NCBI GenBank assembly: GCA_032719365.1
Contig: CM064874.1
Span: 38,550,716 to 38,614,715 of the forward strand
Source: Prinsepia uniflora
Taxonomy: Eukaryota > Streptophyta > Magnoliopsida > Rosales > Rosaceae
DNA: 64,000 bases
Direction: 5' to 3'
Part shown: positions 10,291 to 21,459 of the stretch, one piece after another
Layout of the letters: each line of letters begins with the position of its first letter
Numbering within the stretch: position 1 is the stretch's first letter
The notes under the pieces: model-generated
What the model saw: only the letters and a program-made list of their open reading frames with translations
The model's database searches: none
What the model was told of the DNA's origin: nothing
Position numbers and translations under genes: made by a program

Positions 10291-12878
10291 GAGGGAACTT
10301 TCCCAATTGTGAAAGCGGCAACACAAAATTTTGAAGAAGCGCCAATTATTGTGCACTTATTAGATTGAAAAAAACAGACAATACGATGACAAAACAAAAC
10401 AACCCGCGAATTGAACTCTGCAAAATCACAAGGTGATCGATCGACCATAAGATTTCACAAGCTAAAGTTCTAAACTCTCACAGAGAGATTCAGATTTCAC
10501 TGAAGGAATCATTCACCGAGAGGATCCACCCCAGTAGCTAGAGAACCTGCGTGAGGCAAACTGGTTAGTTTTATGGGATTCCCTTGGGAATATGAATCGT
10601 ATGATTAATAGATGGTAATATTGTTGCAGCTAAGGCATGTTGTACTGTATGAATCGTATGGTTGCTCTTCTCCTTCCTTTTTTTTAGCTACCAAATTAAG
10701 CAAATGAGTTTTCTGCATGTTTGTCTGTCATCAAAGTTAATAGATATTGTTTTAGGTTTTGCTATTGTCCTTTGATCTTGTGGGTCTCACAGTGAAACAT
10801 GGTAGGTTTTAGGTTTTGCTATTGTCCTTTGTTCTTTGGTCTTGCTGGTTAATATTAGGCTGTGGATATGCAAGTTTTCGTTGCACCACGTATTATTTTG
10901 AAACCATTGGTTCCAAGCTTTCCTTGTTTGACCCAAATAAATGTCCATTTCATGGATAAGGTATGTGTTGTCTTAGTATGAATACAAATCTAATAATGGC
11001 ATCTTAGGTTCTTAGATATTTGGGTCTCAATAACATAAAAATGTGTATATTATACATACATAGATATAAGTATGTACATATATGTTATTTGATGTAATAC
11101 TTTAGTATTTAGTCTTAGTGTTTCTTCCTAAGTTATGATTTTTATGTTACAGCTGTTAATATGTCTCAACCAGCAAATACTCTTTATCATTCAAGCTTCT
11201 TTCGAAGTAAACTCCCTGTATCTCCTAGAACGTTGAAATACTGAGTTGGATTCACATAGCGTCCCACCCCTAAACCCTGCTAGTAGGTTCTATTTCAGTG
11301 ACATGGTGTAATTGTGATATAGAGAATCAAATAGGAGGGTTAAAAATAGCAAAGAAATAACATAATGCACTAAAATAGAATGTAAGTTGTAGAAAACTAC
11401 ATATTAAAACAGAATGTAAAGTTCATAATAGAAGTTTTACTTATGTGGAACTGTCTCTTTGCCTAGAAGTTTTATTAGTATATACGTTGTGAGCATATAA
11501 GCAGACGTTTACTGAGAACTATGTTATTCTTTGTGCAAATGAACATATGAAAGTCTACTTGTCTTTTGAAAGCTTATGAAACCCAAGTTAGCTGGGAAAG
11601 AAATCAAAAGCTCGTGATTGTTTGTGATTTTCATTTATGTGCTCTTCTTTTTTTCTATATAAGTCTTTGAAATTATTTTTAGCTTTTACATTAACATTGT
11701 TTTGGGGTTATGCTGCTACCATGGAATTTTGTAAACTCTGAATGCATTAGAAAGAGTTACTGGTTTACAAGTTGTAAGTAAGCTTAGTAGCTACTCAAAG
11801 CATCAAAGATGATATATATTGTTTTCAGTTTTGCTTTCGTCCTTTCGATCTTGTGGATCTCATGAATTTGGGCAAGCCCTTTCCATTTTTGTTTTAGTTT
11901 CATATAAATTTACGCTGCTTCATTTGGTCCTTATTAGTGTCTTGGTCATAGTCGTGGATGTTGCTTAATTATCTAGTGTTGGCATGATTGATTTAGTACT
12001 ATAAGAACTCATTAGATTCAAGTGTGTTGGTCTTTTTAATTTTTACTTAAATCTGTGTTTTTCTGGATTTTGGTAAAAGTTTCTTATTGGCTCTTTCATA
12101 TTATTGTTGTTAGTCATTCTTCAGCAAAGTAATAATGATTACTAATATATAACAAGTGTGTAACTTTGTTTATTGGCAAAAAACATTGAGCTTTCGTCAC
12201 CATATGCTACAACTGCACAGTGAGTTAAAAAAACATTTAGATTACAATAGTTTAATTGTTGAAATGCAAGATAGAAGCTTTTCAGAATTTTGATTGGATT
12301 TTGATTTATCCTCTCTTAGGCGTACGAACATTAATATCAAATTAAGGCTCTGAAATTTGTTTGAACCCCAACAGATTGGAATTTGGTTGCAGTAGCATTG
12401 GGAATCAAAGGTGTGTCGTGTCTTCAAACTTGAACTCTAGCTGAAAATGGTTGGTCTAGGCATTCTTCTTTACCTATTCTATGAGATTGTGTGAAAATGG
12501 ATTGATGCATGATTCAAAGATTGATTATGAGATTTCTGAAATATATTGCACTTTTAGGTGCTTGATTAAAATTCTTATGTTTCTTCGTAAGCTAGGATTT
12601 TTATGTTTATAGTTGTTACATAGCATATGTCTCAGCCAAAAAATATTCTGTGGAACTATCTCTTTCCCTAAAAGATACCATACTCGTGTTCATGGTGGCT
12701 AAAATTGCAGAAAACTGCATACTAAAACAGAAAGTAAAGTTCTATCTCAGTAAATCACTGTTTTTTAGTGGCAGGACAAAATGGTGACAAGGTATGTACT
12801 ACATACTCTAAACCTATATAATTAAAGTATCTAGTAAAAGATAACTTCATCGAGTTCACATTTTAATATTGCATGCAA
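10291..12878 (+). other. Non-coding interior of the CACTA element with internal duplications
   Basis: No domain or long frame is recognisable in this AT-rich stretch. Some pieces recur: 'GTTTTAGGTTTTGCTATTGTCC' type sequence at about 10750, 10808 and (diverged) 11821, and a segment containing GATTTTTATGTT with ATATGTCTCA at about 11115-11180 and 12590-12640. These look like old internal duplications, probably of introns or spacer of a former second transposon gene. Confidence 0.55.
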
Positions 12879-13135
12879 GTGAAGGGAGAAGATTGTAAAT
12901 TAGCATTAGGCTCAATTAACAATATTGTTGCACTTGGAACGATCATTGAAACTGGTGTTGCCAATCCAACTATTCACTATGTTTCATTAGAGGGAGGGCA
13001 ACTTGCGCGTTTCAATTTATACTTCACTTGACAATGATGCTTTGCTTCATTCCCTGTCAAGATGAAAATGGAGAAGATTGGAGAAGCTATTGGATCATTT
13101 GTAATGTGGTTGAAAGATCTTTGTCCTATTATCGA
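12879..13135 (+). pseudogene. Remnant of an En/Spm-type transposon protein (region preceding Ulp1)
   Basis: From 12879 the frame reads CKLALGSINNIVALGTI followed by NPTIHYVSLEGG and a stop. After a frame change, about 13065-13125 reads KIGEAIGSFVMWLKDL. Both pieces, in this order, resemble the conserved segment that plant En/Spm-type ORFs carry just upstream of their Ulp1-like domain (I believe the DUF8039 type; the name is from memory). The first piece is preceded by 'TGCATGCAAG', which could be a splice acceptor. One frameshift and several stops show decay. The Ulp1-like fragment about 1.3 kb downstream on the same strand fits the same former gene. Confidence 0.55.
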
Positions 13136-14309
13136 AGAATGAGGTAATTACTTTGCTTTGGTTATCATGTCTATTTTTAGTTAACATCCATAGTGATATT
13201 GGTCATAACATCTTCTATTAATGTACCTAGAAATCACAAAAAAATTATGGAACGTAGGTAGTCGTAATCGAAAGAAGTGGCTATTAAGCAAAAATTACCA
13301 AAGTCCTTAAGATTGTTATGTGTTTATGCAAGATATTCATTGAATGAAATATCAAAAGTGTTGAATATTAAGAAAGAAGTATTTTATTGTCGCAAGATTC
13401 ATGTCTTGTAAGAAGATATTCTGAATTTTGGTGCCATGAAAGAAATTGGTTGCCAACTGCATAGTGGTTTACATGAGGTAATTATTATATTTTCTTAATT
13501 TCTTTGTGCTTATCTCAATATGATATCAAATCTCTTGAAGGATAAATGCGTTGGCTTAAAAAATAAATGTGCTTATCTTAGTATAATAGCTTGATTAACA
13601 AAACTAAGCTTTTAAGTATATATTTCTTTCTCAAGTGCTGGTTTAAAGGAAGATAAATGTGCTTATCCAAAATAGTCATAGTGGAAGCAACTAAGCACCT
13701 TATATAGCTTGATAAAAAACCAAAAATTTCAAATTTTGACAAGTAAATAGAGATGTGATGTCTAAAACAGTCCACTGGATTCATTGTCACTTTAACTATT
13801 TTTCCCATCCTTATAGAGCTTTCTTAGGTTTATTTTCTTTACATAGGATAGTACCTAGACTTATAGAGTTTCTTAGCTAATTAGGTCTGATGCTTAACCA
13901 ACAGATTTTCCCCAGGTGCTCAGAGTAATAGCATATTTGAATTTCTGGAAATCAGAAATCAGTTAATTAATCATACAGTTGAAAATAACAGATTTGGATT
14001 TTCTGTTCATTTCATATTTGCTTTGTGCTTATCTCATTATGTTATCAAATGGCTTAAAGGATGATAGTGTTTTCCAAACTGAATTTATAAACTTTTTGTT
14101 CTTTTGTTTAGGAAATGATTGTTAGGCATGTAGCTGTAATTTTTAAAAGTGATTAAAACTAATGAAAGCTGGAATTTATATGTACATATAATATGTACAC
14201 GTATGATGTCTTATAAAGTTCAAAATGTTAAGCATGCTTGATTTCAATTGATCCTATTAAAACTGATGCAAAAAAATGTGGGACTTTGACTCAACGATCA
14301 CGTCACATA

Positions 14310-14888
14310 GTAGAAGTAATGTCAAAAGGCAGTGAAGAACAACTCTATTTGGTACCTACTAATAGCTGGGTAAGAATGAGAGTTGAAGAAAGGTACTTAA
14401 TTTCCTATGTATATCAGATATAATAATAGTTTTTTAATTTTCAAGTTCCATTGGACTTTAAAAGTTGTCAATCCAGACTAAGGTATTGTCCTACTATATG
14501 AACACGCTATGGCAGCCCTGAGTGGATAACAAGTGGAAAAATATTGTTGATAAGTAAGTTCTTTTAATTCAAATTTATACATGAGATAAATTATTATATT
14601 AGTGAAACACTAATTCAACTTTCTGTCATGTTGAAGTGCCATTCAAATCTTGAATGCGCAAAGGAATAGGCAAGGCTGCAAACTCTTTACAGTGGAAAAA
14701 CTTGGCGGTATGTTCCCTTCACCAACACTTTATTTCTCCCAAAATAATTTTGCATTATGTTTATATTAAAAGTATTGATAGTTTATATGTGTTAGGGCAT
14801 TCCTGAATAACCAAATGACAAAGAATGCGGCTATTTTGTGATGCGGTATATGAAGGAAATTGTTGAAGAAAAAAACTTTGACATTTAA
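14310..14888 (+). pseudogene. Ulp1-like cysteine protease (C48) remnant in the CACTA element
   Basis: About 14325-14370 reads EEQLYLVPTNSW, like the strand preceding the catalytic His of plant transposon Ulp1 domains; the expected H-W is not seen. Around 14670-14707 the frame reads LQWKNLA. A good GT-AG intron follows (14708-14795), and in the same phase the next exon reads NDKECGYFVMRYMKEI, containing the catalytic Cys in the usual C-G context, up to a stop at 14886-14888. One internal TAA (about 14808) lies where a Gln is expected. Ulp1 proteases cleave SUMO-type peptides; copies captured by CACTA and Mutator-like elements are common in plants, with unknown role. Decay makes activity unlikely. 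Confidence 0.65.
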
Positions 14889-16496
14889 TAAGGTACTTTA
14901 TAGTTTTGTTGTTATAGTTGTACATTATAGTTGTCAATAATCTTTCTCCAAAGTTAGTTATTGCATCTTGCTCCAAAGTTAGGTTTTTTAGCATGTGAAA
15001 CATAATTCCAAAATAACATGGGGGACATAATGGTGGTAATTATGTGCCAACTCTAGCAACAAAAGAAGAGTTTAGATGAGGACAAAAGCATCCACATTGC
15101 CACTATGATGATAATAAACTGACAATCTAACCTCCTTCAGTATGTACAAGCAGATAAGTAACTACAAAACTTGTGGCAAGTACTTAAGAGGTGCTATATA
15201 GAATATTGAACATTATATGATATATGATCAACAATCTAAATGAACCAACCTGACGAACTTCTCTTATTGAAAATTCATGACAATAACTTGTTTCTATTAG
15301 AATCCACCAACAGAATGTCAATCTTTGAAAGTTTAGACTACCCAAAGAACTTCTTCATGCACCACGAAGTTCCCAAAGTCAGTCCCTGGGAAGGAATACA
15401 AAGTAAATTACACAAAGCATTCAGAAATTCATCTATAACAGTCATTACACGTACATAATTACATGAATTACCAACAAAAACTAAAACTAAAACTTTCACC
15501 AAACAGGGAAACTAGAGAATAACTATCTGCTTAACCAAAGGGTCAAACTAGACCAACTTGACCTACTTACATTTCATTTGGGAAATAAAATCAACTAATT
15601 TCAACGAAAATAAGTTCGGAAGCGGAAAAAAAAAGATATTTACATTCTTTAGTTTCAAAAGACTTGAAATTAGTCAATCTTATCTTCATTCATATCTTAT
15701 CCTTCAATGATCAGAAACTAAAATTTAAAGAAAAAAACATTCAAAGAAACCAAAAAAAAAAACAATCTAGGAGGAAAACTATTCCGAAGTTAGGTTTTTG
15801 GCATGCCTTGGTCTAGAGGTTTCACCCTAAGTAGTTAAATCATTTACTCTTGTGCTTGATTTATTCATATGCTTGATTGTGTTGCCATACCTTTTCCAAA
15901 CCTTTGCTTTGTGATTTGAGCCTTGTTGGCCTTATGTTTGACTAAATTTTTCTTTAATATTACAGTGGGAGAAAAAAAACAATCAAGGCTTACACACAAA
16001 AGGAGATTGATGACGTATGTGGTGAGTGGGCAGATTTTTTAGGGGACTATGTAGCATAGATTTAGGTAGTATATGAAAGCACAATCTAGTGCATGACCTA
16101 ACCAACTCCTTTTATGTTAATTTTGTCTCTTTGTTTTGGTTTTATCTTGAGGCATATCCGCATTGACATATCTAGAAAGCTAGACTTATATTTTCGAAAG
16201 TTCTTTTGACTTTTAGGACGATTTAATATATAAGAATTATGTTTGATGAATTTGCAAGAATTATATATATGTGATTTCTTTTGTTGAATTGATTGTTGGA
16301 TGGAATTTTGGATGAAAGGATGGAATTTTTATTGTTGGGTTTTTTAAGAAACATGATAAGGGTTTGTTTCTTTGATGGTGGGAGGTTTGTGATTGTTGGT
16401 TTCTTTGTGAGATTGGTGTTTGATAAAAAACGCCAGGTTTTCATTGTGGGCTGAGACATACATTAACTTGATAAAAAATTTGTTATATTGAAAACT
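14889..16496. other. Non-coding AT-rich part of the CACTA element
   Basis: I see no domain, repeat array or RNA gene here. Short open frames (for example about 15240-15458) have no recognisable content. The right subterminal repeats start at about 16497. Confidence 0.5.
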
Positions 16497-17227
16497 ACAA
16501 CAGTTGATAAATGTTGTCTTATGAAGGATAAGACAACATCTATGTGAATAAATTGTTGTTTGAAGGGGAGCTAGACGACAGTTACTAGCATAAAACTGTC
16601 GTCGAATATGCTCTTAGACGACCGTTATACAAAATAATGTCGTCTAAATAGACGTTAAACACAACATGTTTTCTCAAAACTGTTGTCTTAATGGGCTATA
16701 GACAACAGTAAACAACTAAAAACTGTCATCTAAGCATGTTAAAGACAACACTTTTTTTCAAAACTGTTGTCTGAAGGGTCATTTTAACAATACTTTTTGT
16801 TCAAAAATGTTGTCTTAAAGGGTCATAGACGACAATAATTACCAAAAACTATTGTCTTAATACCTTAAAGACAACACTTTTATTCAAAACTGTTGTCTTA
16901 ATATGGGCCATTGTAACAACACTTTTTTCAACATTGTCGTCTTAAGGGGTCATAGACGACAGTTTTCACTAAAAACCTTCGTCTATGACCCATCAAGACG
17001 ACAGTGAAAAATGAAAATTGTCGTCTAATTAGATAAAAAACAACAGTTTTAAAGGAATTTCTCTTTTTTCATTTTCAATAGACAAAATTTTATTTAGAAA
17101 ACTGTCATCTGATGAGACTTTAGATGACAAAAAAACTGACGTCTGATGCATTTCAAATAGACGTCATTTTTCAATGCATTCAGACGAAACTTTGTTCCTG
17201 TCATCTAGAGGCTTTTTTGTCTTAGTG
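16497..17227. repeat. Right subterminal repeat cluster of the CACTA element
   Basis: A dense series of inverted pairs of AGACGACAGT / ACTGTCGTCT and the transition variant AGACAACA / TGTTGTCT runs to the terminus. It is several times longer than the left cluster. The mixture of GACGAC and GACAAC looks like C-to-T decay of methylated CG sites. Confidence 0.8.
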
Positions 17228-18708
17228 CAGAGATTAGACATACATGTTTCTGTGATATATGATGATTGGGATGTCAGGCATGTAATAGACGGATTCAACC
17301 CGTGATCGTTATCGTATGCAGATATTGGTATGTGGCTCGGACGTTGCGTATGTGCAGTCCCTAAACAAGCCTGAGAGTGCCTAGGTGATTGATGTGATGT
17401 TGATGCACCTGGGAGTAGTGCATGATGGATAATGTGATTGATGAGTATTGATCATTCTAATTAATGTCTTACAATCACCAGATTGAGTCCAAGATGGACG
17501 TGGCATGGTAATCAGACGAGTTCAACATTGGCGTCTTAAGGGGTCATAGACGACAGTTTTCACTAAAAACCTTCGTCTATGACCCATTAAGACGACAGTG
17601 ACAAATGAAAATTGTCGTCTAATTAGATAACAAACAACAGTTTTAAAGGAATTTCTCTTTTTTCATTTTCAATAGACAAGATTTTATTTAGAAAACTGTC
17701 GTCTGATGAGACTTTAGATGACAAAAAAACTGTCGTCTGATGCATTTCAAATAGACGTCGTTTTTCAATGCATTCAGATGAAACTTTGTTCCTGTCGTCT
17801 AGAGGCTTTTTTGGCTTAGTGCAGAGATTAGACATACATGTTTCTGTGATATATGATGATTGGGATGTCAGGCATGTAATAGACGGATTCAACCCGTGAT
17901 CGTTATGGTATGCAGATATTGGTATGTGGCTCGGAAGTTGCGTACGTGCAGTCCCTAAATAGGCCTGAGAGTGCCTAGGTGATTGATGTGATGTTGATGC
18001 ACCTGGGAGTAGTGCATGATGGATAATGTGATTGATGAGTATTGATCATTCTAATTAATGTCGTACAATCACCAGATTGAGTCCAAGATGGACGTGGTAT
18101 GGTAATCAGACGAGTTCAACATTGTCGTCTTAAGGGGTCATAGACGACAGTTTTCACTAAAAACCTTCGTCTATGACCCATTAAGACGACAGTGAAAAAT
18201 GAAAATTGTCTTCTAATTAGATAACAAACAACAGTTTTAAAGGAATTTCTCTTTTTTCATTTTCAATAGACAAAATTTTATTTAGAAAACTGTCGTCTGA
18301 TGAGACTTTAGATGACAAAAAAACTGCCGTCTGATGCATTTCAAATAGACGTCGTTTTTCAATGCATTCAGACGAAACTTTGTTCCTGTCGTCTAGAGGC
18401 TTTTTTAGCTTAGTGCAAAGATTGGACATACATGTTTTTGTGATATATGATGATTGGGATGTCAGGCATGTAATAGACGGATTCAACCCGTGATCGTTAT
18501 GGTATGCAGATATTGGTATGTGGCTCGGACGTTGCGTACGTGCAGTCCCTAAACAAGCCTGAGAGTGCCTAGGTGATTGATGTGATGTTGATGCACCTGG
18601 GAGTAGTGCATGACGGATAATGTGATTGATGAGTATTGATCATTCTAATTAATGTCGTACAATCACCAGATTGAGTCCAAGATGGACGTGGTAGGGTAAT
18701 CAGACGGG
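16927..18708. repeat. 594-bp tandem triplication across the CACTA right end
   Basis: Three head-to-tail copies (16927-17520, 17521-18114, 18115-about 18708) each begin 'TTCAACATTG'. Each contains the last about 300 bp of the CACTA element and about 290 bp of the flanking element I interior ('CACCTGGGAGTAGTGCATGA' and so on). The CACTA terminus therefore recurs at 17227, 17821 and 18415, spaced exactly 594 bp. Copies differ at only a handful of positions. Identical 89-codon reading frames on the minus strand in copies two and three are by-products of the repeat and not genes. Confidence 0.93.
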
Positions 18709-19558
18709 GTCTGATGTTAATTGTACACTGAGTATGAGGACTGGACATTGAATAATATGCACTAGTGCAGAGTGATTGTGAAAGGGTTCAGTGATTGTGT
18801 GAGCACGGAGCTCAGGGCCATGATGAGCTAGAGGAACCCTAGTTATTATGTCTGTGATTATCCCTGCTAGAGAAAGTATTCGATGGGGTCCAGATACGCT
18901 CAGGATGAACGAGATGTTGGTTTGTGTATCGAGAGGATGAGTGAGATGACGGTTTGAGACTCGAGAGGAGTCAGGATTACAGTGTTAGTCGCTGAGTGAT
19001 ACGAGGTATGATATGAGGAATCTAGAGCAAGTCGAGTATTTCGATAGTAATGCGAGTGATAACAGTAGAGCCGATGAGATACCGGCTAGACACAAAGGCG
19101 TGTCGTGGGTGTGATTTGCAGTTGGAGACTGTTGAGTGAAATAGAAGACTTATGATGCTCAACAAAAGTAGGATTGCCAAATTGAATGTTGAGTAGGATG
19201 TCAGCTTGGAAGGGCAGAATTATCATATTGGATTTTGAGTACACCTACGTAGGTGACATGCTAGATTGACAAGTGTCGATGTCTCATTTGAGACTTGAGA
19301 TTAAGCATTGGAGGTTTCTAGCGACAGTTGGTTATCATTGGATACGGTCACGAAGGATGTGCTGAAGTTAGCATTAATGGTTGGATTGTAATTAACGTCA
19401 AGAGACATTTGATTTCGGTGTGAGTATGTTGGATAGATATTAGATATGTACGTATATACGTGTACCTCAGATTGGAGGAAGGATTGGATTTGTGCAGTTT
19501 GGGTGCATATTGGAGTCGATTTGAATTTCGAGGATGAAATTCTTTAAGAGGGGAAGAT
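18709..19558 (+). mobile_element. Element I interior, last part, ending in the polypurine tract
   Basis: The sequence continues element I's interior to its 3' LTR. It is rich in GA and stops and no protein is recognised. It ends with 'GAATTTCGAGGATGAAATT' and a polypurine tract. Confidence 0.65.
19546..19558 (+). promoter_or_regulatory. Polypurine tract of element I
   Basis: AAGAGGGGAAGAT abuts the 3' LTR start at 19559. A PPT here primes plus-strand DNA synthesis in LTR elements. The reverse complement of a similar tract borders the 3' LTRs of the minus-strand elements IV and VI. Confidence 0.8.
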
Positions 19559-20184
19559 TGTAACGACCCGTCCCGAATCTACGAAATTAATTAAGGATTA
19601 ATCGAGATTAATCAAGGATTATCAGACGATTGAGGTGAAATAACGATTTTTCCATATGAAGGGTGAAAAAGTTTACTTTTGACCCAGGAGGTCAAATGCA
19701 CGTGGACCGAGGTCCATTACGTAGATCGAGATGATACAAGTCTGTAGACAGGTGGCATGTCAAAATTAGACATCGTATAGGAAAGTTACGGGACACGGAA
19801 GGTTCGATTACATTTTTCAGTCGCACGATTTTTAAATTGGTTTGTCATTAGTGGGCCCCGAAATATCAGTTTTAGGAACATATGATGAGTGGCACTTGTC
19901 ACCCACCCTATGGCCCATCATATTTAATTCATGCAACCATCATCATCTTGATTTCTTATTCCTTCATTCATCCAACCCGTACCCACCCAAACCATTTCCA
20001 TCTTCTTGCTTCATCTTTTAGACTAGGGAGAGTGAGATAGAGTGAAGGAATGAGATGGAGAAGCTAAGAGACGACGAGGGACAGTGGAGCACACGGTAGT
20101 GGTGGCTGGAAACAATGGAGAAAGGTAACCCGTGGGTTTTGGGAAATTTGGGTTTTGATTTTAGACGTTTATGCCATGTTTTGA

Positions 20185-21459
20185 TGTCAGGACCCTCCAA
20201 AATCCCTGGGATTATCGTGGAACGTGTCTGCTCCCGTTTAACACGAAGTGTTAGACAAGGGATAATTCCAACCTTAGCCCAAACGGGGCTTCCAGAGTGC
20301 GCCAAGATCGGAGAATGAGTGTGATGTCTCGGTCTCTACCATAGTCTGCATCTGTGATCAACCTGAAGGGCATTAAAACCATTGAAAGTTGTGAGTGGAC
20401 GAAACCAATAATTTATAAAACACATTTCACGAGAAGAAAACATTTATGCCTTCACTAAAAAGTATGCTTGCATTCGAAAACCAGTTATCAAACCATTTAG
20501 TTAAATCAATTATCAAACCATTAGGGCCTTAGCCCAAACCGTAAACCAAAGTATATGGGAACTCAACCCAAAAATAATACACGTGGGTCTCAGCCCAAAT
20601 CCAATACAAGTGGGTCTCAGTCTAAACCATTCCTCGGCATCCCTGATGCCGGACATCCCAGATGTCACAATCAACACCACAGTCACGGTTCCAAGCTACG
20701 TGTGCTACTAGTCTCAATCCCAAGTCTCCCTAGGTCCACCCAGGCCAATGACCCGCATATCAATGACCCTCCCTGGGGGGAGGTTTTAACCTATGCAATC
20801 CTGCTCTTGAATCACTATACGGATCGGTCACTCCGTGTAATGACCCTTCATAGGAAATACCTCGTGACTACTCCAAGATACTACGAGACGTCTGGAGGAG
20901 ACAACCCGTCACTCCCAGATACTACGGGACGTCTCAGTCCCTCCCTCACTCTGTCTCTCACTTAAGAAGTAGATGAAGATAGGTGATGGGGTGGTGGATT
21001 TGGGCATAGGTTTCGGGTTGTTCGAATGAATGAACAAAGAAAGGGAAATAGATGCATGTATCTGTGTTAGGTAGGCAATGGAAGGATGACACTTGTCACT
21101 CATCCATTGGGCCTAAACTAAATATTTGGGCCCACTCAGGATAAAAGTCCACCTGTCTCGTAAAATGTGCAATAGTAACTCAGAACTTCCGTGACCCATA
21201 ACTTCCTCTTCGAACGCCCAATTTTGGCGTGTCGCCTGTCTACGAACTTGTATCTACCTGATCTACGTAACTGTCCTCGGCCCCCGTGCATCAGACCTTC
21301 CTGGTCAAAAGTCAACTTTTTGCTCTCGTCTAGGGGCAAAATCGTAATTTCACCCTAAACGTCCGATAATCCTCAACTAATCCCCGATTAGTCTCCGATT
21401 AGCGATGCTAATCCTCATCTAATCATAATTAATCCCAAAAATTTGGGATGGGTCGTTAC
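20185..21459 (-). mobile_element. Solo LTR VIII, minus orientation
   Basis: Plus-strand TGTCAGGACCC at 20185 and GGGATGGGTCGTTACA at 21459 are the two family LTR ends, in reverse. The 1275-bp segment holds the usual landmarks (GTGAGTGGAC near 20392, direct 'GGGTCTCAGCCCAAAT' repeats near 20584-20620). No interior or second LTR follows; element I's LTR resumes at 21460. The flanks TTTGA and AATGT do not match, so no TSD is visible. It may be a product of recombination between elements. Confidence 0.75.

Larger units (their letters stand above)
10027..17227 (+). mobile_element. CACTA (En/Spm-type) DNA transposon
   Basis: The element starts CACTATGCCA (10027) and ends, read inward on the minus strand, CACTAAGACA (17227), an 8-of-10 terminal inverted repeat. 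A 3-bp TSD, CAG, is present on both sides (10024-10026, 17228-17230); CACTA ends with a 3-bp TSD define the superfamily. Both ends carry many short subterminal repeats of the form GACGACAGTTTT/AAAACTGTCGTC, the binding-site type used by En/Spm proteins. Length is 7201 bp. The only recognisable coding remains are a fragment at 12879-13135 and an Ulp1-protease-like fragment at 14310-14888. No TNP2-type transposase was found, so it is non-autonomous. Its right end lies in a tandem triplication that reaches into the flanking element. Confidence 0.92.

Noticed and set aside
17623..18486. Two nearly identical 89-codon minus-strand reading frames
   Set aside because: They lie at the same place in copies two and three of the 594-bp tandem repeat and read through transposon terminus and flank. 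They show no codon bias or domain and are not genes.
20555..20965. 136-codon plus-strand frame in solo LTR VIII
   Set aside because: It is low-complexity LTR sequence with repeated 'GTGGGTCTCAGCCCAAAT' units, and no family LTR keeps the frame.
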